Below are positions 16,551 to 25,662 of a stretch of DNA of 64,000 nt, piece by piece (the stretch's first letter is position 1; each line of letters starts with the position of its first letter). Made by a program: the position numbers and the translations under genes. Under the pieces are notes generated by a model. The model did not search any database and was not told the DNA's origin. It saw nothing but the letters and a program-made list of their open reading frames with translations. Source of the DNA: Bacillota bacterium (GTDB taxonomy: Bacteria; Bacillota; Clostridia; Lachnospirales; Lachnospiraceae); the NCBI GenBank assembly GCA_023393095.1, contig JAEWMT010000044.1:1-64000 (forward strand), written 5' to 3'.

Positions 16551-16997
16551 TTATCTTTGGTATTTATTCATGCTTATAGCCTCTAATAAAATTTGCATAC
16601 TTTCTAATACCTGTTCCTGTTTATCAATAGGGATTTCTTGAAACACTTTCATGTAGAATAAATTCATGTTTTCTTCAATGCTCTTAAAAACTTTAATTCC
16701 GCACTCTGAGAGTTTTATAGTAATATAGCGTCTATCTTTCTTATCAAGTTCACGTTCTACCAAGCCGTTGTTAACCAGGCTGTTTACCGTTCGGCTCATT
16801 GTACTGTTATCAAGGTTGATTAATTTAGAAAGTTCAATTAGTGAAATGCTTTTAGCACGACCAATTTCCACCAAGGCATGGCATTGAGTCAGTGTTACTC
16901 CACTACATGACATATTACATTCGTCCAAAATGCCAAGTTCTCGTTCCATTAGGCGTATAGATTCACGTAGTTGTTTCGCTTTGTTCAAATGATTCAT
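16551..16997 (-). CDS. MarR-family transcription regulator
   Basis: This 148-residue protein is a typical winged-helix MarR: recognition region LSKLINLDNSTMSRTVNSLV, wing VERELDKKDRRYITIKLSE, and long terminal dimerisation helices. The start at 16997 follows GGAGGG by six bases; 14 further in-frame codons upstream lack a ribosome site. It precedes the C_GCAxxG_C_C gene, and its promoter overlaps palindromes suited to MarR binding, so it probably represses its own operon. The ligand is unknown; the C13-type cysteines in CNMSCSGVTLTQC could make it redox-responsive (inference). Confidence 0.9.
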   Translation of the reverse strand: MNHLNKAKQLRESIRLMERELGILDECNMSCSGVTLTQCHALVEIGRAKSISLIELSKLINLDNSTMSRTVNSLVNNGLVERELDKKDRRYITIKLSECGIKVFKSIEENMNLFYMKVFQEIPIDKQEQVLESMQILLEAISMNKYQR

Positions 16998-17004
16998 ATA
17001 AAAC

Positions 17005-17046
17005 CCTCCTGCAATAATTGTATCACAAAATAATTGCATAATGCAA
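17005..17046 (-). promoter_or_regulatory. MarR operon promoter overlapped by palindromic operators
   Basis: On the minus strand, TTGCAT (17046-17041) is followed by 18 bases and TACAAT. The -35 box lies in the perfect palindrome TTGCATAATGCAA (17034-17046), and a shorter palindrome CAATAATTG lies at about 17012-17020, flanking the promoter. The arrangement suits autorepression. The remaining DNA up to 17327 shows no further feature that I can support. Confidence 0.6.
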
Positions 17047-17327
17047 CTAATAAATTAAAAAAATTATAAATTTATATTCCTATAAAACAAAATCATATAA
17101 AAAAAAATTTAATTAAAATAGGTGATTTTCTTGAAACCTAGCAGCTTTAGGTAGCTTCTTTAACCTATGGGAGAGGCTATAGCTGGCTCTTTATATTAAT
17201 CCCTATGTTAAAATGGATATTGGAAAATTATACATATATTATTGTCTAATGAAGAAAGACATGCTACCATAATATAGAAATTAGAGCATCTATCAATAGA
17301 AATCCTATTATTGGAGAAAGGATACCT

Positions 17328-18011
17328 ATGAGATTATTGTTAATCGAGGATGATAAAGAGCTATGTGATGCAGTTGCTGTTCACTTAAAGAAGGAAGGTT
17401 ATGAATTAGATATCTGCAATGATGGAAACGATGTCTTTTATTATTTGTCAAGCTATAACCATGATGTAATTATACTTGACCGTATGCTGCCGGGTTTGGA
17501 TGGACTTACAATTCTTGATAAGCTGCGCAAAAAAGGAATCACTACACCGGTTATCATGATTACGGCGATGAATGGAATTAATGACAGAATTGACGGCTTA
17601 GATTCAGGAGCGGATGATTATCTGGTTAAGCCCTTTGTTGTCGAGGAATTACAGGCAAGGATCAGGGCTTTGCTTCGAAGACCAAGGAGAATGGAAAGTT
17701 CCGACGCATTGCAATATGGAGACATTACCTTTGATATTAATACCTATGAATTGAAGTGTGAGGATAAGAATGTCTCCTTGTCGAAAAGAGAAGGAGCCTT
17801 ACTGGAATTTTTTCTCTTAAATAAAGGACAGCTTTTGAACAGAGATCAGATACTTAGCCGGGTTTGGGGGATGGACAACTTTGTTGGGGATGGCAATATT
17901 GATAATTACATATTCCTGTTACGGCGAAGATTAAAAGCAATCAATACTGGTGTTAAAATTAAGACGGTACATGGTATCGGTTATCAATTGGAGTATAAGA
18001 AGAATGATTAA
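17328..18011 (+). CDS. OmpR/PhoB-family response regulator
   Basis: This 227-residue protein has a receiver domain (1 to about 118) with the acidic pair E7/D8-D9, phospho-acceptor D51 (IILDRMLPG), T-A signature TAMNG and K in LVKPF, followed by a winged-helix DNA-binding domain (about 128-225, ending IKTVHGIGYQLEYK). A ribosome site GGAGAAAGGA precedes the ATG. The kinase gene starts inside its last codons (ATGATTAA overlap). It heads the seven-gene block with the propeller-SBP importer and HlyD genes and most likely controls them. Confidence 0.93.
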   Translation: MRLLLIEDDKELCDAVAVHLKKEGYELDICNDGNDVFYYLSSYNHDVIILDRMLPGLDGLTILDKLRKKGITTPVIMITAMNGINDRIDGLDSGADDYLVKPFVVEELQARIRALLRRPRRMESSDALQYGDITFDINTYELKCEDKNVSLSKREGALLEFFLLNKGQLLNRDQILSRVWGMDNFVGDGNIDNYIFLLRRRLKAINTGVKIKTVHGIGYQLEYKKND

Positions 18012-19299
18012 TAAACTAAGAAAAAAGCTGATATTATTATATACCTTTTCAACCGGACTTATATTAACAGCTGTTCTTTTGCTTGCAATGGCTACCACAA
18101 ATCAGCAGCTTCTTCGTAATAAAAAGGAAACATTTCAAAATAATTTTATGACCGTAACACAGAAGGTTTTAATCAATAACGAGATCAGTCATTTATGGCT
18201 AGCTGAGATGGAGACAAAGCATCAACTGATTATACATGTAGAAGATAACGGTCATGCACTATGGTATAAAGGGGCTTGGAAGGCTGTCACAAACCGTTAT
18301 AAGTTGGTAGAAAAAGTGAAGCTAAAAGCCAGTAAGGATCATATACATACTGAAATCCGGCCTGTATCAGTAAATGAAGTTCAAAGTAGTATTTATGTAA
18401 TAAAAGGAGATAAAAATGACAGATATTTTGCTCAGGTTTGTATGATCCCAACGGAGGAAGGATTTCGAAGCATTATCATGCTTCAATATATCTCGGATCA
18501 TACATCAGCTGCATTAAGGCAGAAAGTTCTCGTAATAATACTGTATCTTGCTGGAATTGCCGCTTTATATAGTGTTAGCCGAGTGATTGTTGGAAAGTCA
18601 TTAGAACCGGTAGAAGAAAGCAGAAGAAGACAAACAGAATTCATTGCATCGGCTTCTCATGAGCTTAAATCACCTTTAGCGGTAATACGCGCAAATGCTT
18701 CTGCTTTAATGATCGAACCTGAGAGGGCAGGACATTTCACGAAAGGGATAGACAAGGAATGTATGCGTTTATCCACTTTGATAGAGGAACTTCTGTTACT
18801 TGCATCAGCAGACGCTAAGAATTGGTCCGTGAAGAAAGAAATTATCGATATGGATACCTTGATCATTGATGCTTATGATATATTTCAACCCTTTTGCAAG
18901 GAGAGAAATAAGGATTTAGAGCTCGATTTACAGGATGAGATGCTTCCAAAGATTGAGGGGGATGCTCTTCGGATAAAGCAGATACTTTCAGTACTCATTG
19001 ATAATGCGGTATCCTATACTATGGAAGAAGATAGGATAATCCTAAGGGCATATGCCAAGAAAAATCAACTTTTGGTAGAGGTTGAAGATCATGGGGCGGG
19101 TATCGAAGAAGATATGAAGAAGGAGATATTTGAGAGGTTTTACAAAGGAGATAAGTCAAGAAAAGATAAGAATCATTTTGGACTGGGGTTAAGTATTGCT
19201 AAGGAACTGACAGAACTCCATGATGGTAAGATAAGTTTGAAGGATACTGATGGTGGGGGTGTGACCTTTATCATTAGCCTGCCTATTCATAGAACATAA
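18004..19299 (+). CDS. Sensor histidine kinase
   Basis: This 431-residue kinase starts at an ATG overlapping the regulator stop by eight bases. Two membrane helices (about 9-29 and 178-196) bracket an outer sensor region of about 145 residues with no recognised domain. The H-box is FIASASHELKSPLAVIRAN, the N-box VLIDNAVSYT, with G-boxes DHGAGIEED and FGLGLSIAKEL. It pairs with the regulator encoded just before it. There is no HAMP domain that I can recognise between the second helix and the H-box. An inverted-repeat terminator follows before the transporter genes, so those have their own promoter or read-through. Confidence 0.92.
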   Translation: MINKLRKKLILLYTFSTGLILTAVLLLAMATTNQQLLRNKKETFQNNFMTVTQKVLINNEISHLWLAEMETKHQLIIHVEDNGHALWYKGAWKAVTNRYKLVEKVKLKASKDHIHTEIRPVSVNEVQSSIYVIKGDKNDRYFAQVCMIPTEEGFRSIIMLQYISDHTSAALRQKVLVIILYLAGIAALYSVSRVIVGKSLEPVEESRRRQTEFIASASHELKSPLAVIRANASALMIEPERAGHFTKGIDKECMRLSTLIEELLLLASADAKNWSVKKEIIDMDTLIIDAYDIFQPFCKERNKDLELDLQDEMLPKIEGDALRIKQILSVLIDNAVSYTMEEDRIILRAYAKKNQLLVEVEDHGAGIEEDMKKEIFERFYKGDKSRKDKNHFGLGLSIAKELTELHDGKISLKDTDGGGVTFIISLPIHRT

Positions 19300-19334
19300 C
19301 AACATAAGTGATCTGGTGGGTAAATGATAAATAT

Positions 19335-19462
19335 AAGAGCTGTAGTAAAATAAATCTTTGCAAAAACGGTATGATACTTTCTGAGTAACAATTGATAATC
19401 TTTCACTTGTCTACCAGAAGAGAGCGTATCAGAGAAAGATTTATTTATTACAGCTCTTTTCT
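19335..19462 (+). terminator. Long inverted repeat, probable terminator after kinase gene
   Basis: AAGAGCTGTAGTAAAATAAATC (19335 onward) pairs with the arm 19435-19458 over about 24 bases with two irregularities, and weaker pairing continues inward. TTTTCTGC follows. The 76-base interior makes it larger than a usual terminator; a small repeat element acting as terminator is equally possible. Confidence 0.65.
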
Positions 19463-19576
19463 GCTTTCATTATTAAAATTAAAGAATTTTTAGAGAAATA
19501 CCTGCTACATTATTTTCAAAAGACAACTGGTTAGGTAAAGATAACCAACTTTAAAAATAATAAAGGAGGACTAAAC

Positions 19577-21832
19577 ATGCGAAGAAGAATAATCGCTCTG
19601 ATGCTAATTCTGATATTTGTAACAACTATATTACAAGGCTGCAGTAAAAAAGAAGAGCAGGTAGATGGGCAGAAAAAAGGTCAGAATAAAGTAGTTATTA
19701 AGGAGGAAGGTCAAAAGAAGACAGAAGTCGAGATGGGAAGATTCATGGAAAAGAAGATTGAATTTCCTGCATTAAAAGAGGGCGAAAAAGTTGTAAAAAT
19801 TTTGCGAGGCTCTGACAATCGGATAGAACTATATACCTGTTTGAAGAAAAAGTATCTATGCTACCGCTTAAAGGAAGATATAACCTGGGAGGAGGGCGAA
19901 GCTAACTGGCTCAATACAGGAAAGTTGAGTGGTAGTAATATTGAATTGAAAACAATTTGCTACGGAAACGATGGGAATTATTATGCCTGCTATACGAAGT
20001 ATGATAAAGATGCCAGAAGCCATATCATAAAATCAGAGCATGGCAAAGCTTCAAAGGAAATAAGGATTCCTTATTTAGACAAAGCGCAACCATCAAATAA
20101 AAATACCTATTATCCGGAGATTGAAGATTTGAGTGTATTAGAAAACGGCAATCTGGTTCTGTATGATATGAATGATTCAAATTCTTTACTGATATTCTCA
20201 CCGGAGGGTGAAAAGCTTGATAAAATAGCCATTTCAGGTCGGGATTATTACACTAACTATATGGTATCCGGTAATAATATTATAGCTGCTTCACAGGATA
20301 AGAAAAGTATATTTATATATAATACCGTAAAAAAAGAGGTCGAGAAAACTACAGATTACAATGTGAAACCCATATCTCTAGCCTTTGCCCAAAAAACCGA
20401 TGGTACAATTCTTATGGGAGATATGTCCGGAATACATCGTCTGACCAAGGATGGTACGCTGTGGGAAACTACGGTAGATGGGGCATTGAATTCAATGAGT
20501 ATGCCGTCCATTCATTTTGATAAATTATATGTAACAGGAGGAGGCGAGGAAGAGTATTATGCCTCTTATATCGATAACAATGATGAATTCAGGTTAATGC
20601 ATTATGTTTATGATAAAAATGTATCTGCTGTTCCGTCCCAAGAAATTAGCGTATATTCCCTTCAGGAAAATAATACGATAAGGCAGGCAATCTCACTCTT
20701 TCAATCAAAAAATTCTGATTTAAAGATTGATTATACCGTTGCTATGGGAGAAGAAGGAGGAACGGTATCTGATTATATTCGTGCGTTAAATACGGAGCTG
20801 TTAGCTGGAAGCGGAGCTGATATATTAATACTTGATGGATTGCCGGTGGATTCCTATCTAGAAAAAGGAGTACTTACAGATATTTCCAATATCATAAAGC
20901 CTTTGAAAGACTCAGGAAAAATATTATCTAACATTTTAGATTGTTTTAATAAGGAGGATAAATTATATCAAATACCGGTACGTTTTAGTGTACCGATGAT
21001 ACTAGGAAATGATAATGCGCTATCCTCCTTAAACAATATGGAAAGTATAATTAATTATATACAGAACAACAATGAGAAACCATTTTCATGCTCATTAACC
21101 TATAAAGAGCTGCTTCAGAATTATCTGGCTTTGTATTCTAAGGAATTTTATAAAGACAAAAAGATTGATAAAGAGCAATTGGTGTCTTTCTTAAGTAATT
21201 TGAAAAAGTTAGCTGAAAATATCAAAGCGACTGAATTTTTGGAAGACGCTCCAGCTAATGAGAATGGATTTATTGACAGTAGTAAATTATTCAGAGATAG
21301 ATTTTTAGGAATAGTAAATAATAAATTTTTAACAGGTATGACACAGATTTACAGTATTTTATCAACAGTGGATATTTATTCAATCAAAAATAAAAACCAT
21401 TTGGAATGTTCTACAATTAATAAATCCTTCATACCGAGAGGAATGATTGGACTTAATAGTTCTAGTAAAGAAATGGATCTGGCAAAGCAGTTTATCACTT
21501 ATCTGTTATCGTCAGAGGTGCAGGATGCTAATCTCTTTGATGGTTTTCCTGTTAACAATGATTCATTAAAGAAATGGGCAGCAGAAGAAAGTAAGCTTTT
21601 CTATGCCATGGGTGATAAAGATGGAAATTATATTAATGCCACCTGGCCTTCTAAAGAAGAAAGGGAAAGTACTTTAAAAATGCTTTCGGAGTTAACAACA
21701 CCAATTGAAATGAATCAAGTGATTAATAATATTATTATTGATGAAGCGCTACCATTTTTCAAAGGAGATATCGATGTAGATCAGGCTGCTTCAGCAGCAG
21801 CTTCAAAAATAAGTACCTATTTGGCTGAGTAG
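19577..21832 (+). CDS. Lipoprotein: propeller-like domain fused to a solute-binding domain
   Basis: This 751-residue protein has a lipoprotein signal (TTILQGC, lipid Cys22). Residues about 50-345 form strand-rich repeats with short turns such as VLENGNLVLYDMNDSN and KTDGTILMGDMSGIHRL, resembling a beta-propeller. Residues about 352-751 resemble a family 1 extracellular solute-binding protein (AISLFQSKNSDLKIDYTV, DILILDGLPVDSYLEKG, QFITYLLSSEVQDA). It would be anchored outside the membrane and serve the two permeases that follow four bases downstream. Ordinary sugar-binding proteins are about 430 residues, so the N-terminal half is an addition, possibly for binding a polymer or sensing. GGAGGACTAAAC precedes the ATG. 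The substrate is unknown. Confidence 0.8.
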   Translation: MRRRIIALMLILIFVTTILQGCSKKEEQVDGQKKGQNKVVIKEEGQKKTEVEMGRFMEKKIEFPALKEGEKVVKILRGSDNRIELYTCLKKKYLCYRLKEDITWEEGEANWLNTGKLSGSNIELKTICYGNDGNYYACYTKYDKDARSHIIKSEHGKASKEIRIPYLDKAQPSNKNTYYPEIEDLSVLENGNLVLYDMNDSNSLLIFSPEGEKLDKIAISGRDYYTNYMVSGNNIIAASQDKKSIFIYNTVKKEVEKTTDYNVKPISLAFAQKTDGTILMGDMSGIHRLTKDGTLWETTVDGALNSMSMPSIHFDKLYVTGGGEEEYYASYIDNNDEFRLMHYVYDKNVSAVPSQEISVYSLQENNTIRQAISLFQSKNSDLKIDYTVAMGEEGGTVSDYIRALNTELLAGSGADILILDGLPVDSYLEKGVLTDISNIIKPLKDSGKILSNILDCFNKEDKLYQIPVRFSVPMILGNDNALSSLNNMESIINYIQNNNEKPFSCSLTYKELLQNYLALYSKEFYKDKKIDKEQLVSFLSNLKKLAENIKATEFLEDAPANENGFIDSSKLFRDRFLGIVNNKFLTGMTQIYSILSTVDIYSIKNKNHLECSTINKSFIPRGMIGLNSSSKEMDLAKQFITYLLSSEVQDANLFDGFPVNNDSLKKWAAEESKLFYAMGDKDGNYINATWPSKEERESTLKMLSELTTPIEMNQVINNIIIDEALPFFKGDIDVDQAASAAASKISTYLAE

Positions 21833-21836
21833 AACT

Positions 21837-22730
21837 ATGAAAAAATATATTAGGTTGTATAAACGGAAGGGAAATGCCGGCTCGAAGCAGGCAAAGAAGG
21901 AAGCAAGAAAAGCCTGGCTGTTCTTGCTTCCAAGCTTACTAGGAATATTTGTATTTATTTTGCTGCCCTTTGCAGATGTTATCAGACGTTCTTTCTGTGA
22001 AGCGATGAGTGCAAAGTTCGTAGGTTTAGATAACTTTAAAACAGTAATAGAAAATTCTGCCTTCAGACTAGCAGTAAAAAATACAGTTAAATTTATCGGT
22101 ATTTGTATTCCGCTACTTCTGTTGTTATCGCTACTTCTAGCTTTGCTGTTATACCATCAGAGAAAGCATGAAAGGTTTTTCAAAACCTCCTTTCTGCTTC
22201 CCATGGCAATTCCTGTAGCCTCCATCGTTATCCTTTGGAAACTGCTGTTTCATCAGAATGGACTTTTAAATCTATTGCTTAACCATTTTGGAGTGGAAAA
22301 AATTGATTTTATAAATTCTGGTAAAGCTTTTTATATCTTAATTTTCAGCTATTTATGGAGGAACATGGGCTACGATATGATTTTATGGCTGACAGGATTA
22401 AATGGAATATCAGTATCCTTATATGAAGCTGCAAGTGTGGATGGTGCCGGGGCATGGGATAAATTCCGTTATATCACATTACCAAAGCTGGTTCCGACAA
22501 TTTTTATGGTTGGTATCCTATCCTTTATCAATTCCTTTAAAGTATTTCGTGAAGCATATCTTATCGCAGGAGATTATCCTCATAAGAGCATCTATATGTT
22601 ACAGCATATACTCAGTAATTGGTTTATAGCAATGGACATACAGAAAATGAGTGCAGCAGCAGTTATTCTGGTAATCGTATTTTTATTAATAATTTTATTG
22701 TTTATTAAGCTTGATGTGGAAGAGGAGTAG
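21837..22730 (+). CDS. Sugar-type ABC transporter permease (MalF/UgpA-like)
   Basis: This 297-residue protein has six membrane helices and the EAA loop EAASVDGAGAWDKFRYITLP, in which the ATPase coupling helix sits. It begins four bases after the lipoprotein gene, and the partner permease starts three bases after its stop. This order (binding protein, MalF-like, MalG-like) is standard for carbohydrate importers of the CUT1 group. No ATPase is encoded in the locus; CUT1 systems of Firmicutes commonly share one MsmK-type ATPase encoded elsewhere (family knowledge). Confidence 0.93.
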   Translation: MKKYIRLYKRKGNAGSKQAKKEARKAWLFLLPSLLGIFVFILLPFADVIRRSFCEAMSAKFVGLDNFKTVIENSAFRLAVKNTVKFIGICIPLLLLLSLLLALLLYHQRKHERFFKTSFLLPMAIPVASIVILWKLLFHQNGLLNLLLNHFGVEKIDFINSGKAFYILIFSYLWRNMGYDMILWLTGLNGISVSLYEAASVDGAGAWDKFRYITLPKLVPTIFMVGILSFINSFKVFREAYLIAGDYPHKSIYMLQHILSNWFIAMDIQKMSAAAVILVIVFLLIILLFIKLDVEEE

Positions 22731-22733
22731 TCA

Positions 22734-23582
22734 ATGAAGATAAAAAAGGAAATTAGATCCTGCTTATTGTTTCTGCTAACTCTTTTTACATGGATACCTC
22801 TATTGACATTGTTTTCAGGATCCTTTATGAGCGAGGATGAGGTTCTTAACAATGTGGGACCGGTTCTGAATCAGGCAAAGGGTACGCCAGCCTGGTCCTT
22901 CCTGCCTCATTATCCTACTTTACGTGCCTATGCTGAGCTACTGTTAGATTCCCCTAATTTTTTTACGATGTTTTGGAATTCCTGCATTCAGGTGATCCCA
23001 GTACTCATCAGCCAATTATTCATATCAGTTCCGGCAGCCTGGGCTTTTGCTAGATTTCGATTTCGCGGAAAGAAGGCTCTATTTATACTTTATATTATTC
23101 TTATGATTTTGCCCTTTCAGATTACAATGGTATCAAGTTATCTCGTTCTATTTAAATTAGGACTTATAGGTACTCATTTGGCACTGATACTTCCGAATAT
23201 CTTCTCGGCGTTTCCTGTATTTGTTATGACCAAATTCTTTAAGGCGGTGCCCAAATCCTTAATCGAAGCAGCAAAGCTGGATGGAGCGGGAGAACTATAC
23301 ATATTCATACGGATAGGAATCCCAATAGGGACCTCCGGAATATTATCCATTATTCTTTTGGGCTTTCTAGAATACTGGAATGCAATAGAACAGCCGTTGA
23401 CTTTTTTGGCAAATAATAAGACGTTATGGCCCCTAACCTTATATCTTCCCAATATAACAACGGATAAGCTGGGGGTGGCTTTCACGGCATCCGTGATTGT
23501 CATGTTTCCGGCACTTTTGCTATTTTTATACGGACAGAAATATCTGGAGCAGGGGATTGCGGCTTCCGGCCTGAAAGAATAA
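22734..23582 (+). CDS. Sugar-type ABC transporter permease (MalG/UgpE-like)
   Basis: This 282-residue protein has six membrane helices, a periplasm-equivalent loop between helices 1 and 2, and the EAA loop EAAKLDGAGELYIFIRIGIP. It pairs with the MalF-like permease encoded just upstream. The gene is followed after 43 bases by the HlyD-type adaptor gene, in the same direction and without a visible terminator, which ties the importer and adaptor modules into one transcript. Confidence 0.93.
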   Translation: MKIKKEIRSCLLFLLTLFTWIPLLTLFSGSFMSEDEVLNNVGPVLNQAKGTPAWSFLPHYPTLRAYAELLLDSPNFFTMFWNSCIQVIPVLISQLFISVPAAWAFARFRFRGKKALFILYIILMILPFQITMVSSYLVLFKLGLIGTHLALILPNIFSAFPVFVMTKFFKAVPKSLIEAAKLDGAGELYIFIRIGIPIGTSGILSIILLGFLEYWNAIEQPLTFLANNKTLWPLTLYLPNITTDKLGVAFTASVIVMFPALLLFLYGQKYLEQGIAASGLKE

Positions 23583-23625
23583 GATAGGGAAAAGTAGCAT
23601 CAGAGAGGTAGCATGGGAGATTAAT

Positions 23626-25662
23626 ATGGAAAATAGAATTAAGAAGTTACTAATTGGATTTTTTATCACAATGATAATATTTACAGTCCTATCCAGAGCA
23701 GCGACTGCTGCAATGGTTGCTAAGGTACAGGTGGATACAATAAACAGAGGTAATCTAGTTTATGAAGTTCACGGAACCGGTATTGTTAAAGAAGAGGCAC
23801 ATAAATATATCACTCTGATGGGTGGTTACAAGATTGCTGAGGTTTCTGTTAAAGAGGGTGAGGAGGTAGACGAGGGGGATCTGCTGTTTCGCTATGATAA
23901 AGAGAGTTTGCAGGATAAGAAATCAGATATGGAAGATGAACTGGAAAAGCTAAAGCTACAATATGGGAATATCGGTTTAACCAGCATGAGTGCCACAGAT
24001 ACTACTGGTATGGAAACAGCAAAACTGATCGTGAAAGAAACGAAAGAAGATATTGAGCTAGGAGAGGACAATATTGCTGATAAAAAAGAAACGGTAAAAG
24101 AAAATAAAGAAAAGGAATTAAAGGAAGCTACCTCTAACTGGGAGGATATAGTAGCCTCAAAGGAGAAGGAAGAAAAATCTGCAAAAAGAGCAGTAATGGA
24201 TGCAGAGGCTAAAGTTTCAGAATTAAACGAGCCGGAAACGAAGGCAGAAATGTTAATCAATAATTATATTGCTTCTTTGAACAGCAATAATAGTGCACAG
24301 ATTAATGATGAATATAATAAAATATTCGATTTCTATTATAACGGAAAATATAAAGAACACCGGCGCTTGGTCAGCGATGCAGAGAAGAAGCTGACAAGAG
24401 CAAGGGAAGATCTGGCTGCCACACAGGAAAAATGGGATAATGTTGTTATCGTATGGGAACCTTCTGGTGATGAAAATGAGAGGAACAGTTACTATGAACA
24501 ATTGAAATTAAAAAATGATGAATTAAATAACGCCAAGCGTGTGGTAGATGATGCACAAGATAGCCTGGGTAAACTTACAGAAGAGGATACAGAGCTTGCA
24601 GATGCAATCACTACATATCGTGAATATGTTAAGAGTAACTCGGTGTATACTGGGAACTATTTTGAAGCTTTAATAAAGAGGTTGACGGAAGGTAAAACAG
24701 CCAGTCAGTCAGAATTGGAGGCAGCAGCAACAAATCTTACCAGAGCCAGAGAAGACCAGGAAGAATGCACCAATGGCTGGAATAAGAAATTGGATACGGC
24801 AAGGGAAAATAAGGAGCAGCTGGAACGTGATATTCAAGCGATTGAGGAAGGAAGCTATGATTATACCAAAGATTTGAAAGAAGAAAATAAAGCCTTGGAG
24901 GTAGCAAATAGATCCTTAAACCGTGCAAAGCTTCAGCAGGATCAGGTAAAGAATGCCGGACAGGTCTTGAAAGAAAATCAGGAGAAGCAGGATGAATCAA
25001 ATGATATTCAAAGAAGTATACTGGAGATCGATATTGAAAATAAACAGCAGGAGTTGGATGACATAGAAAGTATTATATCTGAGAAAGGAGAAATCCATAC
25101 ACCTGTGGCAGGTATAATCTCCGATAACGATATAGTACAGGGTATGACACTTACAGGGCAAGAAAAGCTCGTTATTACCACGGGTGGTTATGAGCTCATG
25201 ATGACTGCCGAAAAGGAAGATATGAAATACTTCTCTGTCGGAGATGAGATAAAGATAAATGCAGGGGTTGAGAACACATCGTTAACATCTGTTATTGAGA
25301 ATATAGCGCTGCCGGATCAGGATGGAAAAGTAAGCTTTACAGCATTACTACCGGAAGGAAATTATCAAATCGGTGCCAGTCTGGATTTTGAACTTACAAA
25401 GGAGTCTCAGCCCTATTCTATGTGCGTTCCAATCCAAGCGATCCGCCAGGAGTTGGAGGGAACCTATATACTACTGGCTAAGGAAAAGGATAGTGTACTG
25501 GGGAAAGTTAAGGAAGCATATCGGATGAAGGTTACTGTTCTGGCAAAGGATAGTAAATTGGCAGCAGTGGAGGCAGCATTATCCGAAAAGGATAATATCA
25601 TTATTGGCAGTAATAAAAACTTCTCAGAGGGAGATCGGGTGCGGATTTATGAAATGGATTAA
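23626..25662 (+). CDS. HlyD/MacA-type membrane-fusion adaptor with very long coiled coil
   Basis: This 678-residue protein has an N-terminal membrane anchor (about 7-30), a lipoyl-like half (GGYKIAEVSVKEGEEVDEGD), a coiled-coil region of unusual length (about 90-480, rich in Lys, Glu and Asn with heptad patterns), the second lipoyl half (IHTPVAGIISDNDIVQGM) and a beta-barrel plus membrane-proximal region to the C-terminus. MacA-like adaptors are normally 350-450 residues, so the hairpin is much longer. In Gram-positive cells such adaptors work with FtsX/MacB-like permeases. The next gene overlaps this one by 14 bases and encodes a MacB-like membrane protein, the likely partner. Confidence 0.85.
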   Translation: MENRIKKLLIGFFITMIIFTVLSRAATAAMVAKVQVDTINRGNLVYEVHGTGIVKEEAHKYITLMGGYKIAEVSVKEGEEVDEGDLLFRYDKESLQDKKSDMEDELEKLKLQYGNIGLTSMSATDTTGMETAKLIVKETKEDIELGEDNIADKKETVKENKEKELKEATSNWEDIVASKEKEEKSAKRAVMDAEAKVSELNEPETKAEMLINNYIASLNSNNSAQINDEYNKIFDFYYNGKYKEHRRLVSDAEKKLTRAREDLAATQEKWDNVVIVWEPSGDENERNSYYEQLKLKNDELNNAKRVVDDAQDSLGKLTEEDTELADAITTYREYVKSNSVYTGNYFEALIKRLTEGKTASQSELEAAATNLTRAREDQEECTNGWNKKLDTARENKEQLERDIQAIEEGSYDYTKDLKEENKALEVANRSLNRAKLQQDQVKNAGQVLKENQEKQDESNDIQRSILEIDIENKQQELDDIESIISEKGEIHTPVAGIISDNDIVQGMTLTGQEKLVITTGGYELMMTAEKEDMKYFSVGDEIKINAGVENTSLTSVIENIALPDQDGKVSFTALLPEGNYQIGASLDFELTKESQPYSMCVPIQAIRQELEGTYILLAKEKDSVLGKVKEAYRMKVTVLAKDSKLAAVEAALSEKDNIIIGSNKNFSEGDRVRIYEMD

